From positions 1,302,001 through 1,366,000 of the forward strand of contig NZ_PDJK01000002.1 of NCBI RefSeq assembly GCF_002564045.1: 64,000 bases of DNA. The letters run 5' to 3'. The notes beneath the pieces were generated by a model, which did no database searches, had not been told where the DNA came from, and was given only the letters and a program-made list of their open reading frames with translations. Position 1 is the first letter of the stretch. The number at the start of each line of letters is the position of its first letter. The position numbers and the translations under genes were made by a program. This document shows, one piece after another, positions 7,888 to 16,482 of the stretch. Source of the stretch: Amycolatopsis sulphurea (GTDB lineage: Bacteria > Actinomycetota > Actinomycetes > Mycobacteriales > Pseudonocardiaceae).

Positions 7888-8638
7888 AGGCGAGCCCGCT
7901 GAGGGTGAGGTTGAGGGAGTCGATGAGCGTGGCGCGGTTGCCTGGACACATGGCTGCTTCCTGTGCGCCGCTGTTGTCGGTGCGGGCGAAGGCGAGGATG
8001 CGCCCGGTCCGGGTGAGGTCGTAGACGGTGAGCGGACTGCTGCGGACGCGGTTGCCGCCGTGGCGGGTGGCGGCGTAGAGCTTGTGCACGGCAACGCGTT
8101 CAGTGCGGACGAGGTGCCGCATCTGGTCGGCTTGCCCGGATGCTTCCGAGAGCGGGTCGACGCCTCGACCGTAAAAGTAGGCCGTCGGCACCCGCAAGTG
8201 GCTGATCCTGGCGGGCGTGTAGTCGGGCAAGGCGCCGACGAGGCTTGCCGCCAGTTCGTGCGCCGGGATCGGGTCGAGCTGGATCGAGCGGTGGTCGGTG
8301 ATCAGCCGGACGGCGTCGCGGCCTGCGGAAGCGACGAGCACAGCACCATTGTCGTCTGGGCGGTGGACGAACGAGGTCCAGGAGTACAGCTCCCTTTCGG
8401 CCGCGGCGAGCAGCTCCAGCGTCGCCCGGAACGAGGGAGTCAGCCGTCCCTCCGGTGTCGCCAGCCGCAACCCCTCGAACCGGGACAGCGTGCGTTGTTC
8501 CAGTTCCCGGGAGAAGTCCGCGGTCGCGTAGGTGTCGCCCGGGTCGATGACGGCGGGCAACGTGCCCCCGCCGACGTGGTTCCACGCGACAAAGAACGCC
8601 GGGCGCGGAATGCGCACCGGCCGGTCGAGAATCGTCAT
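7886..8638 (-). CDS. EspG-family ESX secretion-associated protein
   Basis: The 250-residue protein resembles EspG, the cytosolic chaperone that binds PE/PPE-type substrates of type VII (ESX) secretion. Features include an N-terminal beta strand with PRPAFFVAWNHVGGG, a central RATLELLAAAERELYSW helix, YFYGRGVDPLS, and the C-terminal NRATLIDSLNLTLSGL helix. It is the last gene of a four-gene minus-strand operon whose preceding gene (9 bp gap) encodes a PPE-like protein, its expected client. No ESX core ATPase or membrane component is in the window, so it would serve a system encoded elsewhere. Confidence 0.85.
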   Translation of the reverse strand: MTILDRPVRIPRPAFFVAWNHVGGGTLPAVIDPGDTYATADFSRELEQRTLSRFEGLRLATPEGRLTPSFRATLELLAAAERELYSWTSFVHRPDDNGAVLVASAGRDAVRLITDHRSIQLDPIPAHELAASLVGALPDYTPARISHLRVPTAYFYGRGVDPLSEASGQADQMRHLVRTERVAVHKLYAATRHGGNRVRSSPLTVYDLTRTGRILAFARTDNSGAQEAAMCPGNRATLIDSLNLTLSGLA

Positions 8639-8647
8639 CGGTTCGCG

Positions 8648-10057
8648 TCAGCCGCCGATGGTCGGGGGCGTGGGCGGGAGCCCGGTGCGCGGGTCGCGCA
8701 ATCGGCCGTCCTCATCGTCGGTGATGTCGAACGCGGAATCGTCATCCACCCCGTAGCGGCGCTGGTGTTCCTTGTCTTCCTCGCCCTTGCCGCCCCGGCC
8801 ACCGGCCGCACCCATGCCGCCCATACCGGACCCGCCGCGCGACCCTGCCGCATTCCGCGCCCCGGCACCGGTCGCGGGCGAGCCGTGACCCGCCCCTCCC
8901 TCGACGGTGCCACCGGTGCGCCCTCCGGCACCCAGCCGGCCCGCAGCGTTTCCTCCCCGACCGCCGGAGCCTGAGCCACCGCCGGGCTCGGATGCACCGC
9001 CGCTGCCGGAGCCGCCCGTCGGGCCGAACCCACCAGCCGACCCGCCGATGGGGCCGAACCCGGCTGCCAAGGCCGGCGACCACGAGTTCCCGCCCCCGCC
9101 AGCCGGAATCGAGGGCGAGGGAACCCAGCCCGAGCCCGGTCCGGTCGTCCGGTTCGGGTTGGGCGGTGTCCATGCCGCCGCGGTCGTGCCGTCGCCCGGC
9201 CCGGTTCCCACCGGGTGGTTCGGCGACTGGGAGGTCGGCAAGGGGCCGCTCGAACCGGGAGGGGGAGGCGTGCTGCCGGGGGAATTCGGGGTGAAGGTGG
9301 TCGACGGCCCGCCGCGTGTGTGCGACGGCCCGAACGCCGACCGGGGGTGACCAACGGGTCCGTGCTCGTCGTCCGGACCGCCCGTCGCCTTCGTGTCAGG
9401 CTGGGAAAGGGTTACGTCGCTGTCGAAAGCAGTCAGCTGGCCGTAGTCCGTGGCGAGTGTCTGCCCGCTGGTCTGGGCGTGCTGGGTATAGCCGTGATAC
9501 CGGTCGAGGTTCTCCTTGACCATCTTGTTGTACTGGTTGATCTGGTCCTCGGTGTCGGTGTCCCACCACGTCGCCTCGTCCCAGAGGTTCTTGTGCGGCG
9601 GAGCACCCGGCATCGGCTGCAGGCTCTGCTTCATCGCGTCGAACCCGTGCGCGAGATCGGTCAGGTTCTGGCTGTTGCCGGTATAGGTCGTGGCGGCCGC
9701 AGTGGTGGCGTCCGCGAACGGCTTGATCCGCGCCTGCGCCGCATCCGCCCCGCCGCCGGTCCACGCCGACTCCAATCCAGCGCTCAACTGCTGCACCCAC
9801 GCGCCGGCCTGATCGTGGTCACTCGCCATGCTGGTGGCCTGCTGAGCACCCTGATGCCAGCTCTGCGCACCCTGGCTGGCCAGGATCTTCGCCACCAGCT
9901 CCGGAGCCGGGACCGCATTATCCCCGAGATTGCCGTGATAGAGGTCACCGAACCAGTGCCCCACGTCCTCGGCCAGGTCCCCGACCCAGTCTCCGCCGTC
10001 TTCCAACGCATTCCCCACGGCTTTCGCCGCGTCGCCGACCACATCGAAGAACGACAT
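8648..10057 (-). CDS. PPE/WXG-like ESX substrate with long Gly/Pro-rich tail
   Basis: The 469-residue protein has a helical N-terminal domain of about 200 residues (helix-rich; WHQGAQQATSMASDHDQAGAW, WTGGGADAAQARIKPF). A low-complexity Pro/Gly/Ser region follows (about 220-415), then an acidic C-terminus ending PPTPPTIGG, a tail style common in Pseudonocardiaceae PPE-like proteins. Start ATG 10057 overlaps the stop of the upstream lipoprotein gene (TGATG); a longer in-frame start would read back into that gene. Family knowledge predicts export by an ESX apparatus with help from the adjacent EspG. No YxxxD/E export motif was positively identified. Confidence 0.75.
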   Translation of the reverse strand: MSFFDVVGDAAKAVGNALEDGGDWVGDLAEDVGHWFGDLYHGNLGDNAVPAPELVAKILASQGAQSWHQGAQQATSMASDHDQAGAWVQQLSAGLESAWTGGGADAAQARIKPFADATTAAATTYTGNSQNLTDLAHGFDAMKQSLQPMPGAPPHKNLWDEATWWDTDTEDQINQYNKMVKENLDRYHGYTQHAQTSGQTLATDYGQLTAFDSDVTLSQPDTKATGGPDDEHGPVGHPRSAFGPSHTRGGPSTTFTPNSPGSTPPPPGSSGPLPTSQSPNHPVGTGPGDGTTAAAWTPPNPNRTTGPGSGWVPSPSIPAGGGGNSWSPALAAGFGPIGGSAGGFGPTGGSGSGGASEPGGGSGSGGRGGNAAGRLGAGGRTGGTVEGGAGHGSPATGAGARNAAGSRGGSGMGGMGAAGGRGGKGEEDKEHQRRYGVDDDSAFDITDDEDGRLRDPRTGLPPTPPTIGG

Positions 10058-10689
10058 CACGCACCCGCCTTGCGCTTCAGGTTCGTGACCACCATGCCCG
10101 CCACCCGCTCCGACAGGACACACGGATCAACCCCCGCGGCCAGCTTGGCATCGCTGGGCGTCAGCGACACATCAACCGACGACTCGTCAGTGATGCCCAC
10201 GCTCACCTGGCAGAAACCATTCTTATCGCCCGCGCTGACCGACGAAGACGCAACAGCGGGAAACCCCTGAATAGGCGACAGCTCCCGCCACAGCTTGGAC
10301 CGCGGTTTTGTGTTCTGGTACAGCCCACTCAGCCCCTGACGAGGCTGCGTCGCGTAGTAAATCCCTAACCCCGCCCCGGCGTCGATGTTGCTCCAATCGC
10401 ACTCTGGGCCGATTCCGGGGAGTGTGTCCGGTTTGCCTTGGGGCACCATGCCGAAAATCTGCTTGAGCTGGTCCGAGGTCAGCGCCTCCTGACAGGGCGG
10501 CCCGGACAGCACCGACGCCGGCAACGGACGCTCCACTTTCGGCGCCCCGCTATGCGGCAACGCCGCAGCCGACGACGCCGGCACCGGCGCGCTGCTCGCC
10601 GGAGCAGCCACCGGCCCCCCCGAACATCCCGCAGCAACCGCCACGACCACAGTCGCACCCAGACCGGTCGCGAGCGTTCGGCGCGTCAT
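10057..10689 (-). CDS. DUF3558 lipoprotein
   Basis: The 210-residue protein begins with a lipoprotein signal: a TRRT start, a hydrophobic core, and the lipobox VAAGC with Cys about 22. A Pro/Ala/Ser spacer follows, then a DUF3558-type domain (SVLSGPPCQEALTSDQL, ECDWSNID, FCQVSVGI, DPCVLSERVAGMVV) with paired cysteines. It should sit on the outer face of the membrane. It is translationally coupled on both sides (ATGA with the upstream gene, TGATG with the PPE-like gene). A clear paralogue is encoded at 63581. Function of DUF3558 is unknown; the context ties it to ESX-related cargo. Confidence 0.85.
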   Translation of the reverse strand: MTRRTLATGLGATVVVAVAAGCSGGPVAAPASSAPVPASSAAALPHSGAPKVERPLPASVLSGPPCQEALTSDQLKQIFGMVPQGKPDTLPGIGPECDWSNIDAGAGLGIYYATQPRQGLSGLYQNTKPRSKLWRELSPIQGFPAVASSSVSAGDKNGFCQVSVGITDESSVDVSLTPSDAKLAAGVDPCVLSERVAGMVVTNLKRKAGA

Positions 10690-11156
10690 ACCGCGAACCC
10701 CCCACCCTGCGTGCCCGCGTCCTTCACATCGGATGTAGCCTGCTCATCCGATGCCTCGGTGATCCCCAGCGCCTTCTCCAGCCGATGCACCAGCTCCTTG
10801 GCATAGGCGTACTCCTGGTTGACCTGCTCCTCACCAAGGACGAACGTGCCCTTCGGCTCACCGCGGTTGACCAGCAGCTTGTTGTAACCGTTACTGCCCG
10901 GCTCATTCGCCGGAGACGTCAGCTGCGTCAGGTTGTACGCTCTTTGCCGCATCTTGCGGAAGTAGTCTCGGACGGTTTTGGCCAGCTTCAGCATCGACAA
11001 CGCGTCATCACGGCTCATCGTGAACCCCGGACCACCCGGCGAACCACCCCCACCTGATGCACCGCCACCCACCGCGGCACCTCCCGCGCCGAAAGCGTCG
11101 TTGATATTGAACGCCAGCCCGTCAAGCCACCCCGGCCCCTGTACAGGTTGAGACAC
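10686..11156 (-). CDS. Small helical ESX-associated protein (paralogue of 63129 gene)
   Basis: This 156-residue protein opens the ESX-accessory operon. A Gly-rich stretch (about 22-43) separates a short N-terminus (GWLDGLAFNINDAF) from a helical core: MSRDDALSMLKLAKTVRDYF, then EPGSNGYNKLLV, then ELVHRLEKALGIT. The second copy at 63129 shares SRDDAxSML, PGSNxYN and LVHxLEKALGIT in the same order. It has no signal peptide. Length and helical content suggest a WXG100/PE-like or chaperone-like partner, but there is no WXG motif. Its stop overlaps the DUF3558 start (ATGA). Confidence 0.7.
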   Translation of the reverse strand: MSQPVQGPGWLDGLAFNINDAFGAGGAAVGGGASGGGGSPGGPGFTMSRDDALSMLKLAKTVRDYFRKMRQRAYNLTQLTSPANEPGSNGYNKLLVNRGEPKGTFVLGEEQVNQEYAYAKELVHRLEKALGITEASDEQATSDVKDAGTQGGGFAV

Positions 11157-11275
11157 TGCCCCTACCCCTCCAATGATCTACGCCCGCCCACAGGACAGTC
11201 CGTACGCACTTACCGACAAGCACCGTAGCGAACCAGTCACACAGAGGTGGCCGGTTCACCGGAAAAGGACCACCG

Positions 11276-11592
11276 TCACACAGGAAACAGATCCCAGGCC
11301 ATCAGCCCAGCGTGGCGGCGCGTCAAGGCCTCGTACTCGACCCACCCACGAGAATCGTCCGGACCACCAGCCGCCAGCATCTCCTCATACGCAAGACCCT
11401 GCGCCGCCAACACAGCAGCCGCCTGCCCATCGTCCGCCGCAGCCACACCGCGCATATCGGCTGAGCACGGCTCCCTGTGCTCAGCCAGCTTGTCGAACAG
11501 GCCGATCATCTTGGAGCCGTCGCGCACAGCGAGTGCTGACGGTAATAGTCGCCGTACTCCAGCTCCGCGCCGGCACCGCTCGGTCCATCCAT
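11276..11592 (-). pseudogene. Small hypothetical gene with a frameshift
   Basis: An ATG at 11592 with GGAGG just upstream opens MDGPSGAGAELEYGDYYRQHS and then hits a stop. A different frame, entered near 11530, continues LAVRDGSKMIGLFDKLAEHR and AAVLAAQGLAYEEML to a stop at 11276 (ending MAWDLFPV). Joined, they give a protein of about 105 residues of plausible composition. A single base change near 11520-11540 would restore it. I do not recognise the family. Confidence 0.45.
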
Positions 11593-11644
11593 TCCTCCAC
11601 GCTAGTGCCTGCCGAATTTGCCTCGTTCTTTCGTGGGCGCTTCG

Positions 11645-12186
11645 ATGCAGACCTCCATGCCGATCTTCGTCCAAGATCTCGGCGCGGGCAGCGCTGGTAC
11701 CGCGAACGGCGTGCTGCTGTTCGCCAACGGCGTCGGCGGGCGTACTCGGCGGCATCCTGCTGGAGGCGACTAGCAAGCTAAAGCCGAGCGTCCGGCCGCT
11801 GCGGTGAGCACCGCGGTGTACGGCATGTCCAGCCTGTTCTTCGCGATGGCTGCCAGCTATCCGATCGCCGTCGTGCTGCTGTTGATCGGTGGGGTGGCGA
11901 ACCTTGCGTCGATGTCGATCGGCCAGACCGTGGTGCAGCTGCTGGCGAAGCCGGCCGAACGCGGGCGCGTGATCGGTGTGTACAACGTGTCCGCGAGCGG
12001 CCTCCGCGCCGGCAGCGGGTTCACTGTCGGCATCCTCGGCTCCGCCGTGGGCGTGCACTGGTCTTTCGGGCTGAGTGCCGCAGCGCTCACCGTCGGCACC
12101 GGCGTCGCGGGCTGGTTCTCTTTACGGGCAAGCAAAACCCGCGCCGCCAGGGGGAGCTGCGGCAGGCGGCCCGGCTCAGCGAGTGA
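11645..12186 (+). pseudogene. MFS transporter C-terminal remnant
   Basis: Fragments of one major facilitator transporter appear in successive frames. MQTSMPIFVQDLGAGSAGTA (11645) is followed by a shift to VLGGILLEATS, then a shift back to a long stretch from 11804 with ten-residue hydrophobic blocks (SSLFFAMAASYPIAVVLLLI, VVQLLAKPAERGRVIGVYN). The drug-exporter-like end, ELRQAARLSE, needs another frame and terminates at 12186. The N-terminal half is absent. The end overlaps the stop of the convergent CDF gene by 11 bp. Confidence 0.7.
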
Positions 12187-13222
12187 GCGCGGGCTCGGTG
12201 TGCACGGTCGCCGCGGCCAGGCGGGGAGTTGCGCGCCGGAGGTGGTCCTCGACCTCGTGCGCCAACCGGTGCGCCTGGTCGATGGTGAGGGTGTCGTCGA
12301 CGCGGATGGCGAGTTCCGCGTGCAGCCGGTGCCCGATCCACCGCATCCGGAGATCAGCAACGTCGTGCACGCCGGGAACCGCGCGGGCGGCCTCCTCCGC
12401 ACGGTCCACAGTGGAGGGTTCCACGCCGTCGAGAAGGCGGCGGAAGACCTCCTTCGCCGCGTCGCGCAGTACCAGCAGGATCGCGGCCGTGATGACCAGC
12501 CCGATGATCGGGTCGGCCATCGGGAAACCTGCCCAGACACCCAGCGCGCCGAACACCACGGCAAGCGAGGTGAACCCGTCCGTACGAGCGTGCAGGCCGT
12601 CCGCGACGAGCGCGGCCGAACCGATCTGCCGCCCGACGGTGATGCGGTACCGCGCGACCAGCTCGTTGCCCGCGAACCCGACGACCCCGGCCAGCGCGAC
12701 GATCCACAGGTGCTCGACCGGCTGCGGATCGAGCAGCCGCTGCACCGCTTCGTAAGCGGCCAGCGCGGCCGAACCGGCGATGATCAGCACGACGGCCACC
12801 CCGGCGAGATCCTCGGCGCGGCCGAGTCCGTAGGTGTAGCGCCGCGACGCAGCCTTGCGCCCGAGCAGGAACGCGAGCCCGAGCGGTAGCGCGGTGAGCG
12901 CGTCGGCGAAGTTGTGGATGGTGTCGCCGAGCAGCGCGACCGACCCGGTGATCGCCACGAGCACCACCTGCACGACCGCGGTGGCGAACAACGCCAGGAA
13001 CGACCGCACGAGCGCCTGTACCCCGCGCCGGCTGGTCTCAAGCGCGTCGTCGACCCGGTCCGCGCTGTCGTGACTATGCGGGGTGAACGCATGTCGCACC
13101 GCCTGCCACCGCTGGGCGAACCAGCCCACCGGCACCTCCGAAGTGCCGTGCCCATGCCCATGGCCGTGGCCGTGGCCGTGGCCGTGGCCGTGGCCGATGG
13201 AGTGTTCAGATGATCCGGACAT
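12176..13222 (-). CDS. CDF-family divalent metal exporter with His-Gly tract
   Basis: The 348-residue protein begins MSGSSEHSIG, followed by eight HG repeats encoded by a tandem hexamer (13146-13197), a likely metal-binding tail. Transmembrane segments then carry the paired HxxxD metal sites of cation diffusion facilitators: GDTIHNFADAL and ADGLHARTDGF. A cytoplasmic C-terminal domain (about 265-348) ends the protein. The predicted role is Zn/Co/Ni/Cd efflux by proton antiport. The gene is divergent from an ArsR-type metal sensor, with an operator-like palindrome between them. ATG 13222 was chosen because the HG tract follows at once and upstream in-frame sequence crosses the promoter region. 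Confidence 0.9.
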   Translation of the reverse strand: MSGSSEHSIGHGHGHGHGHGHGHGHGTSEVPVGWFAQRWQAVRHAFTPHSHDSADRVDDALETSRRGVQALVRSFLALFATAVVQVVLVAITGSVALLGDTIHNFADALTALPLGLAFLLGRKAASRRYTYGLGRAEDLAGVAVVLIIAGSAALAAYEAVQRLLDPQPVEHLWIVALAGVVGFAGNELVARYRITVGRQIGSAALVADGLHARTDGFTSLAVVFGALGVWAGFPMADPIIGLVITAAILLVLRDAAKEVFRRLLDGVEPSTVDRAEEAARAVPGVHDVADLRMRWIGHRLHAELAIRVDDTLTIDQAHRLAHEVEDHLRRATPRLAAATVHTEPALTR

Positions 13223-13286
13223 GCCAATCCTCAGGTCATAGGGGTAGCGACGTGATCGCGGCCGATCGGGTTCGCACCGTACCAGC

Positions 13287-13310
13287 ATACCTGCGTATGC
13301 ACGCAGATAC
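13287..13310. promoter_or_regulatory. Candidate ArsR operator in the divergent promoter
   Basis: CTGCGT-ATGC-ACGCAG is a perfect 6-4-6 inverted repeat, extended imperfectly to ATAC...ATAC. It lies 34 bp before the ArsR start and 65 bp from the CDF start. This fits the 12-2-12 style operators of ArsR/SmtB metal sensors and would allow control of both genes. Confidence 0.65.
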
Positions 13311-13343
13311 TTACCCAAGCAGCCAACCGAGTAAGCTCGGCCC

Positions 13344-13715
13344 ATGCACTCCGCACTGCCCGAGTTCGACATGCCCAACGAGGAGCAGGTGCACCTGGCC
13401 GCCGAGTCGTTCCGTCTGCTCGCCGATCCGACCAGGATCAAGGTGCTGTGGGCGCTGCTGCAGGGCGAATCGTCGGTCGCCTGCCTCGCCGAACTCGCCG
13501 GCGCGGCACCCACCGCGGTGTCGCAGCATCTGGCCAAGCTGCGGCTCGCCGGGCTCGTGAAGGGCCGCCGTGAAGGCACATTCGTCTTCTACTCCGCGGC
13601 AGACGACCACGTCCGCCGGTTGCTCGCCCAGGCACTGCACCACGCCGACCACGTCGACCGGGACCTCCCTGAAGGGCCGGGCGGACATCCCGAGCCGCAC
13701 CGCCCGCGAGCGTGA
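13344..13715 (+). CDS. ArsR/SmtB-family metal-sensing repressor
   Basis: The 123-residue winged-helix protein has LLADPTRIKVLWALL, then ACLAELAGAAPTAVSQHLAK as recognition helix and GRREGTFVFYS as wing. The C-terminal helix contains D-x-H...HHADH (about 96-112), matching the alpha-5 metal site of SmtB/CzrA/NmtR-type sensors. The alpha-3N Cys motif is absent; Cys47 sits in the turn before the recognition helix. The likely ligand is Zn, Co or Ni. It is divergent from the CDF exporter it should repress. The tail HPEPHRPRA is also His-rich. Its stop overlaps the next gene. Confidence 0.88.
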   Translation: MHSALPEFDMPNEEQVHLAAESFRLLADPTRIKVLWALLQGESSVACLAELAGAAPTAVSQHLAKLRLAGLVKGRREGTFVFYSAADDHVRRLLAQALHHADHVDRDLPEGPGGHPEPHRPRA

Positions 13716-14134
13716 CCGGCTCGTTCTGGTGGGACCTGCTGATGAGCGTCGGCGCGGCCCTCGTCGCAGCCTGGCTCGCGCTCATCGTGGTGCTGATCGT
13801 GGTGCGGCCACGAAAAGGGCTGCTACGTGAGGCCATACGCCTGCTGCCGGACCTGCTGCGCCTGATCCGCCGCCTGGCCGCCGACAAGAGCCTCCCACGC
13901 GGAGTCCGCATCCGGCTGGGGCTGCTGCTGATCTACCTGGCCTCGCCGATCGATCTCATCCCCGACTTCATTCCCATACTCGGCTACGCCGACGACGCCA
14001 TCGTCGTCACCGCCGTGCTCCGCAGCGTCGTCCGCCGCTCCGGGCTCGCTGCGGTCCGCGCCCACTGGCCGGGCACCGACAGCGGATTCACCGCGCTAAC
14101 GCGGTTGACCGGCTTGAACTCCGACCGTACGTAA
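13712..14134 (+). CDS. DUF1232 (YkvA-type) membrane protein
   Basis: The 140-residue protein starts with GTG 13712, overlapping the ArsR stop by four bases (GTGA). It has an N-terminal transmembrane helix (about 10-32), an amphipathic basic stretch, and the DUF1232 core RIRLGLLLIYLASPIDLIPDFIPILGY in one hydrophobic hairpin, followed by DDAIVVTAVLRSVVRRSG. The function of the family is not established. Coupling to the metal sensor suggests co-regulation. Confidence 0.8.
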   Translation: MTGSFWWDLLMSVGAALVAAWLALIVVLIVVRPRKGLLREAIRLLPDLLRLIRRLAADKSLPRGVRIRLGLLLIYLASPIDLIPDFIPILGYADDAIVVTAVLRSVVRRSGLAAVRAHWPGTDSGFTALTRLTGLNSDRT

Positions 14135-14248
14135 TCTCTCCGACACTCCTAGTAATCGACCGTCCGCCCGCGCGAATAGTCCTGGCCAGAGCAATACCCC
14201 GGGCCGTATAGTCCGTATGGAATAAACGACCTGGAGGATCTGCCGGCC

Positions 14249-14872
14249 ATGGTTTCGCCCAAGCTGACCCCGCTCGGGGTCGCCGTGCTCGAACTGCTGC
14301 ACGAGCGGCCGATGCACCCCTATGAGATGGCGCAGCTGATGCGGGAGCGGTACGCGGGCAATCGTGTGAAGCTCAAGGCCGGCTCGCTCTACCACACCGT
14401 GGATCGGTTGCTGCGCAACGACTATCTCGAAATCATCGAGACCCAGCGGGACGGCAGGCGGCCGGAGCGCACGGTCTACGCGATGACCGAGGCCGGCCGG
14501 GACGCGTTCGTCCAGCGGGCCCGCCAGATGGTCGGTGACATCGCGGAGGAATACCCCGAGATCCTCAGTGGGCTCGCCGTGCTCGACGAGCTGGGGCGGG
14601 AGACCGCGCTGCTCGAACTGGAGCACCGGAGCACCAAGCTGCGCGCGGCCATCGCGGCCGACCAGGTGATCCTCGAACGGGTCCGCCGGGACGGCACCCC
14701 GGAGATCTACTGGCTCGACGTCCGGTATGCGGCCGCGCACCGGGAGTTCGAACTGACCTGGGTCGAGCAGCTCTACGCCGATCTGTCCGAAGGCCGCATC
14801 CCGTTGCGCGGCCACGCCGCCGATCCGAAACTCGAGCTCGTCAAGGAAAGCCATGACCGCAAGACCGGTTAA
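14249..14872 (+). CDS. PadR-family transcriptional regulator
   Basis: The 207-residue protein has the PadR winged helix at the N-terminus (about 5-85: LTPLGVAVLELLHERPMHPY, KAGSLYHTVDRLL, YAMTEAGRD). A C-terminal effector/dimer domain ends in the helix AAHREFELTWVEQLYADL. A GGAGG Shine-Dalgarno lies at about 14232. It overlaps the downstream MFS exporter by 20 bp, the standard repressor-pump pair of multidrug loci. The upstream region has a direct repeat CCGTAT (14207 and 14216) that could be part of an operator. Confidence 0.88.
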   Translation: MVSPKLTPLGVAVLELLHERPMHPYEMAQLMRERYAGNRVKLKAGSLYHTVDRLLRNDYLEIIETQRDGRRPERTVYAMTEAGRDAFVQRARQMVGDIAEEYPEILSGLAVLDELGRETALLELEHRSTKLRAAIAADQVILERVRRDGTPEIYWLDVRYAAAHREFELTWVEQLYADLSEGRIPLRGHAADPKLELVKESHDRKTG

Positions 14873-16475
14873 CCCATGGGCCGCGCTCGGCGCGCTGTGC
14901 CTCGGTTTCTTCATGATCCTGCTCGACACCACCATCGTGTCGATCGCGATCCCCGCCATGCTGCGCGATCTGCACGCCGAGCTGAACGCGGTGGTCTGGG
15001 TGACCAGCGTCTACCTGCTCACCTACGCGGTACCGATGCTGTTCACCAGCAGGCTCGGCGACCGCTTCGGACCGAAGCGGGTGTTCCTCGCCGGGCTCGT
15101 CGTGTTCACCGCCTCCTCGCTGTGGTGCGCCCTGTCGGGCAACGTCGAAATGCTGATCACCGCCCGTGGCGTGCAGGGCCTCGGCGCCGCGTTGCTCACG
15201 CCGCAGACGCTCACGTTCATCACGCACCTGTTCCCGCCGGCCAAGCGCGGCACGGCCATGGGCGCCTGGGGCGGGGTCGCCGCGCTCGCCACGATCACCG
15301 GCCCGCTGCTCGGCGGCGTGCTGGTGCAGCACTTCGGCTGGGAGTGGATTTTCTACGTCAACGTGCCGATCGGCGTGATCGCGATCGGGCTGAGCCTCGC
15401 GCTGGTGCCGGACCTGCAGCCGAAGCACTCGCGCTCGTTCGACGTGCCCGGCATTCTGCTGTCCGGGGCCGGGCTGTTCTGCGTCGTGTACGGCGTGCAG
15501 AACGGCCAGCAATACGACTGGGGCACGGTCTTCGGCGGGATCACCGTATTCGAGATCATCGCCGCCGGAGTGCTGCTGCTGGTCGGTTTCGTGGTGTGGC
15601 AGCACTTCAACCGGCGCGAACCGCTGCTGCCGCTCGCGGTGTTCGGCAACCGCAACTTCTCCGCGGGCACCGCCACCGCGATCACCGTCGGCTTCACCCT
15701 GACCGGGATGTTCCTGCCGGTGGTCATCTACCTGCAGACGGTGCTCGGGCTCAGCCCCACCGCGGCCGGGCTGCTCACCGCGCCGATGTCGTTGATGTCC
15801 GGGGTGGTCGCGCCGTTCGTCGGCCGCGCGTCGGACCGGATCAACGGCAAGTATCTGGTGATGGGCGGGCTCTTCGTGCTCGCGCTCGGACTCGGGCTGA
15901 TCTCCTGGCAGGCCCGCGCGGACACCTCGCCGGCCACGCTGATCCCGGCGCTGGTGGTGTGCGGCTTCGGCATCGGCTGCATCTTCTCGCCGATGAGCAA
16001 CCTCACCATGGCCTCGGTCCCGCGTGAGCTGACCGGTACCGCGTCCGGCATCTTCAACACCGCCCGCCAGATCGGCGGGGTGCTCGGCAGCGCCGCGGTC
16101 GGGGTACTGCTGCAGGCCCGGATCAGCACCTCGATCGCCACCGAGGCGACCACCGCGGCAGCGCAGCTGCCCGAGCCGTACCGGGCACCGTTCGCCGAGG
16201 GCATCGCGCGCGCCGCGGCCGCCAGCGGGGAATTCGGTGGCTCCGGCGGCCCGGGGCCGATTCCCGGGCTGCCCGCCGATCTCGCCGCACAGGCGGGCAG
16301 GCTGGCCGAGACCGCGGTCCACAATGGACTCACCGACGCCGCGCGGGTGACCTTGCTGCTGCCCATCGCGGTGCTGGTGCTCGGCGTGTGCTCGGCCGCG
16401 CTGCTACGGCGGATCACGCCCCTCGCGGAGCGGCCGAGCGCCACGAACCGGCCGGAATCCGCGTCGGCGACCTGA
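14853..16475 (+). CDS. MFS drug:proton antiporter, DHA2 (EmrB/QacA) type
   Basis: The 540-residue protein has 14 predicted transmembrane helices. The acidic first-helix motif D1 appears as MILLDTTIVSIAIP. RLGDRFGPKRV is motif A, ITARGVQGLGAALL is motif B and WGGVAALATITGPLLGG is antiporter motif C. These mark a DHA2-class exporter of hydrophobic or amphipathic drugs across the cytoplasmic membrane. It overlaps the PadR regulator and is probably de-repressed by its own substrates. The C-terminal segment (EFGGSGGPGPIPGLP) is a loop before the last helix. A strong hairpin follows the stop. Confidence 0.92.
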   Translation: MTARPVNPWAALGALCLGFFMILLDTTIVSIAIPAMLRDLHAELNAVVWVTSVYLLTYAVPMLFTSRLGDRFGPKRVFLAGLVVFTASSLWCALSGNVEMLITARGVQGLGAALLTPQTLTFITHLFPPAKRGTAMGAWGGVAALATITGPLLGGVLVQHFGWEWIFYVNVPIGVIAIGLSLALVPDLQPKHSRSFDVPGILLSGAGLFCVVYGVQNGQQYDWGTVFGGITVFEIIAAGVLLLVGFVVWQHFNRREPLLPLAVFGNRNFSAGTATAITVGFTLTGMFLPVVIYLQTVLGLSPTAAGLLTAPMSLMSGVVAPFVGRASDRINGKYLVMGGLFVLALGLGLISWQARADTSPATLIPALVVCGFGIGCIFSPMSNLTMASVPRELTGTASGIFNTARQIGGVLGSAAVGVLLQARISTSIATEATTAAAQLPEPYRAPFAEGIARAAAASGEFGGSGGPGPIPGLPADLAAQAGRLAETAVHNGLTDAARVTLLLPIAVLVLGVCSAALLRRITPLAERPSATNRPESASAT

Positions 16476-16482
16476 CCGCAGC

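Noticed and set aside
12354..12707. Alternative minus-strand frame within the CDF gene
   Set aside because: Overlaps the CDF coding frame completely and lacks any protein-like pattern.
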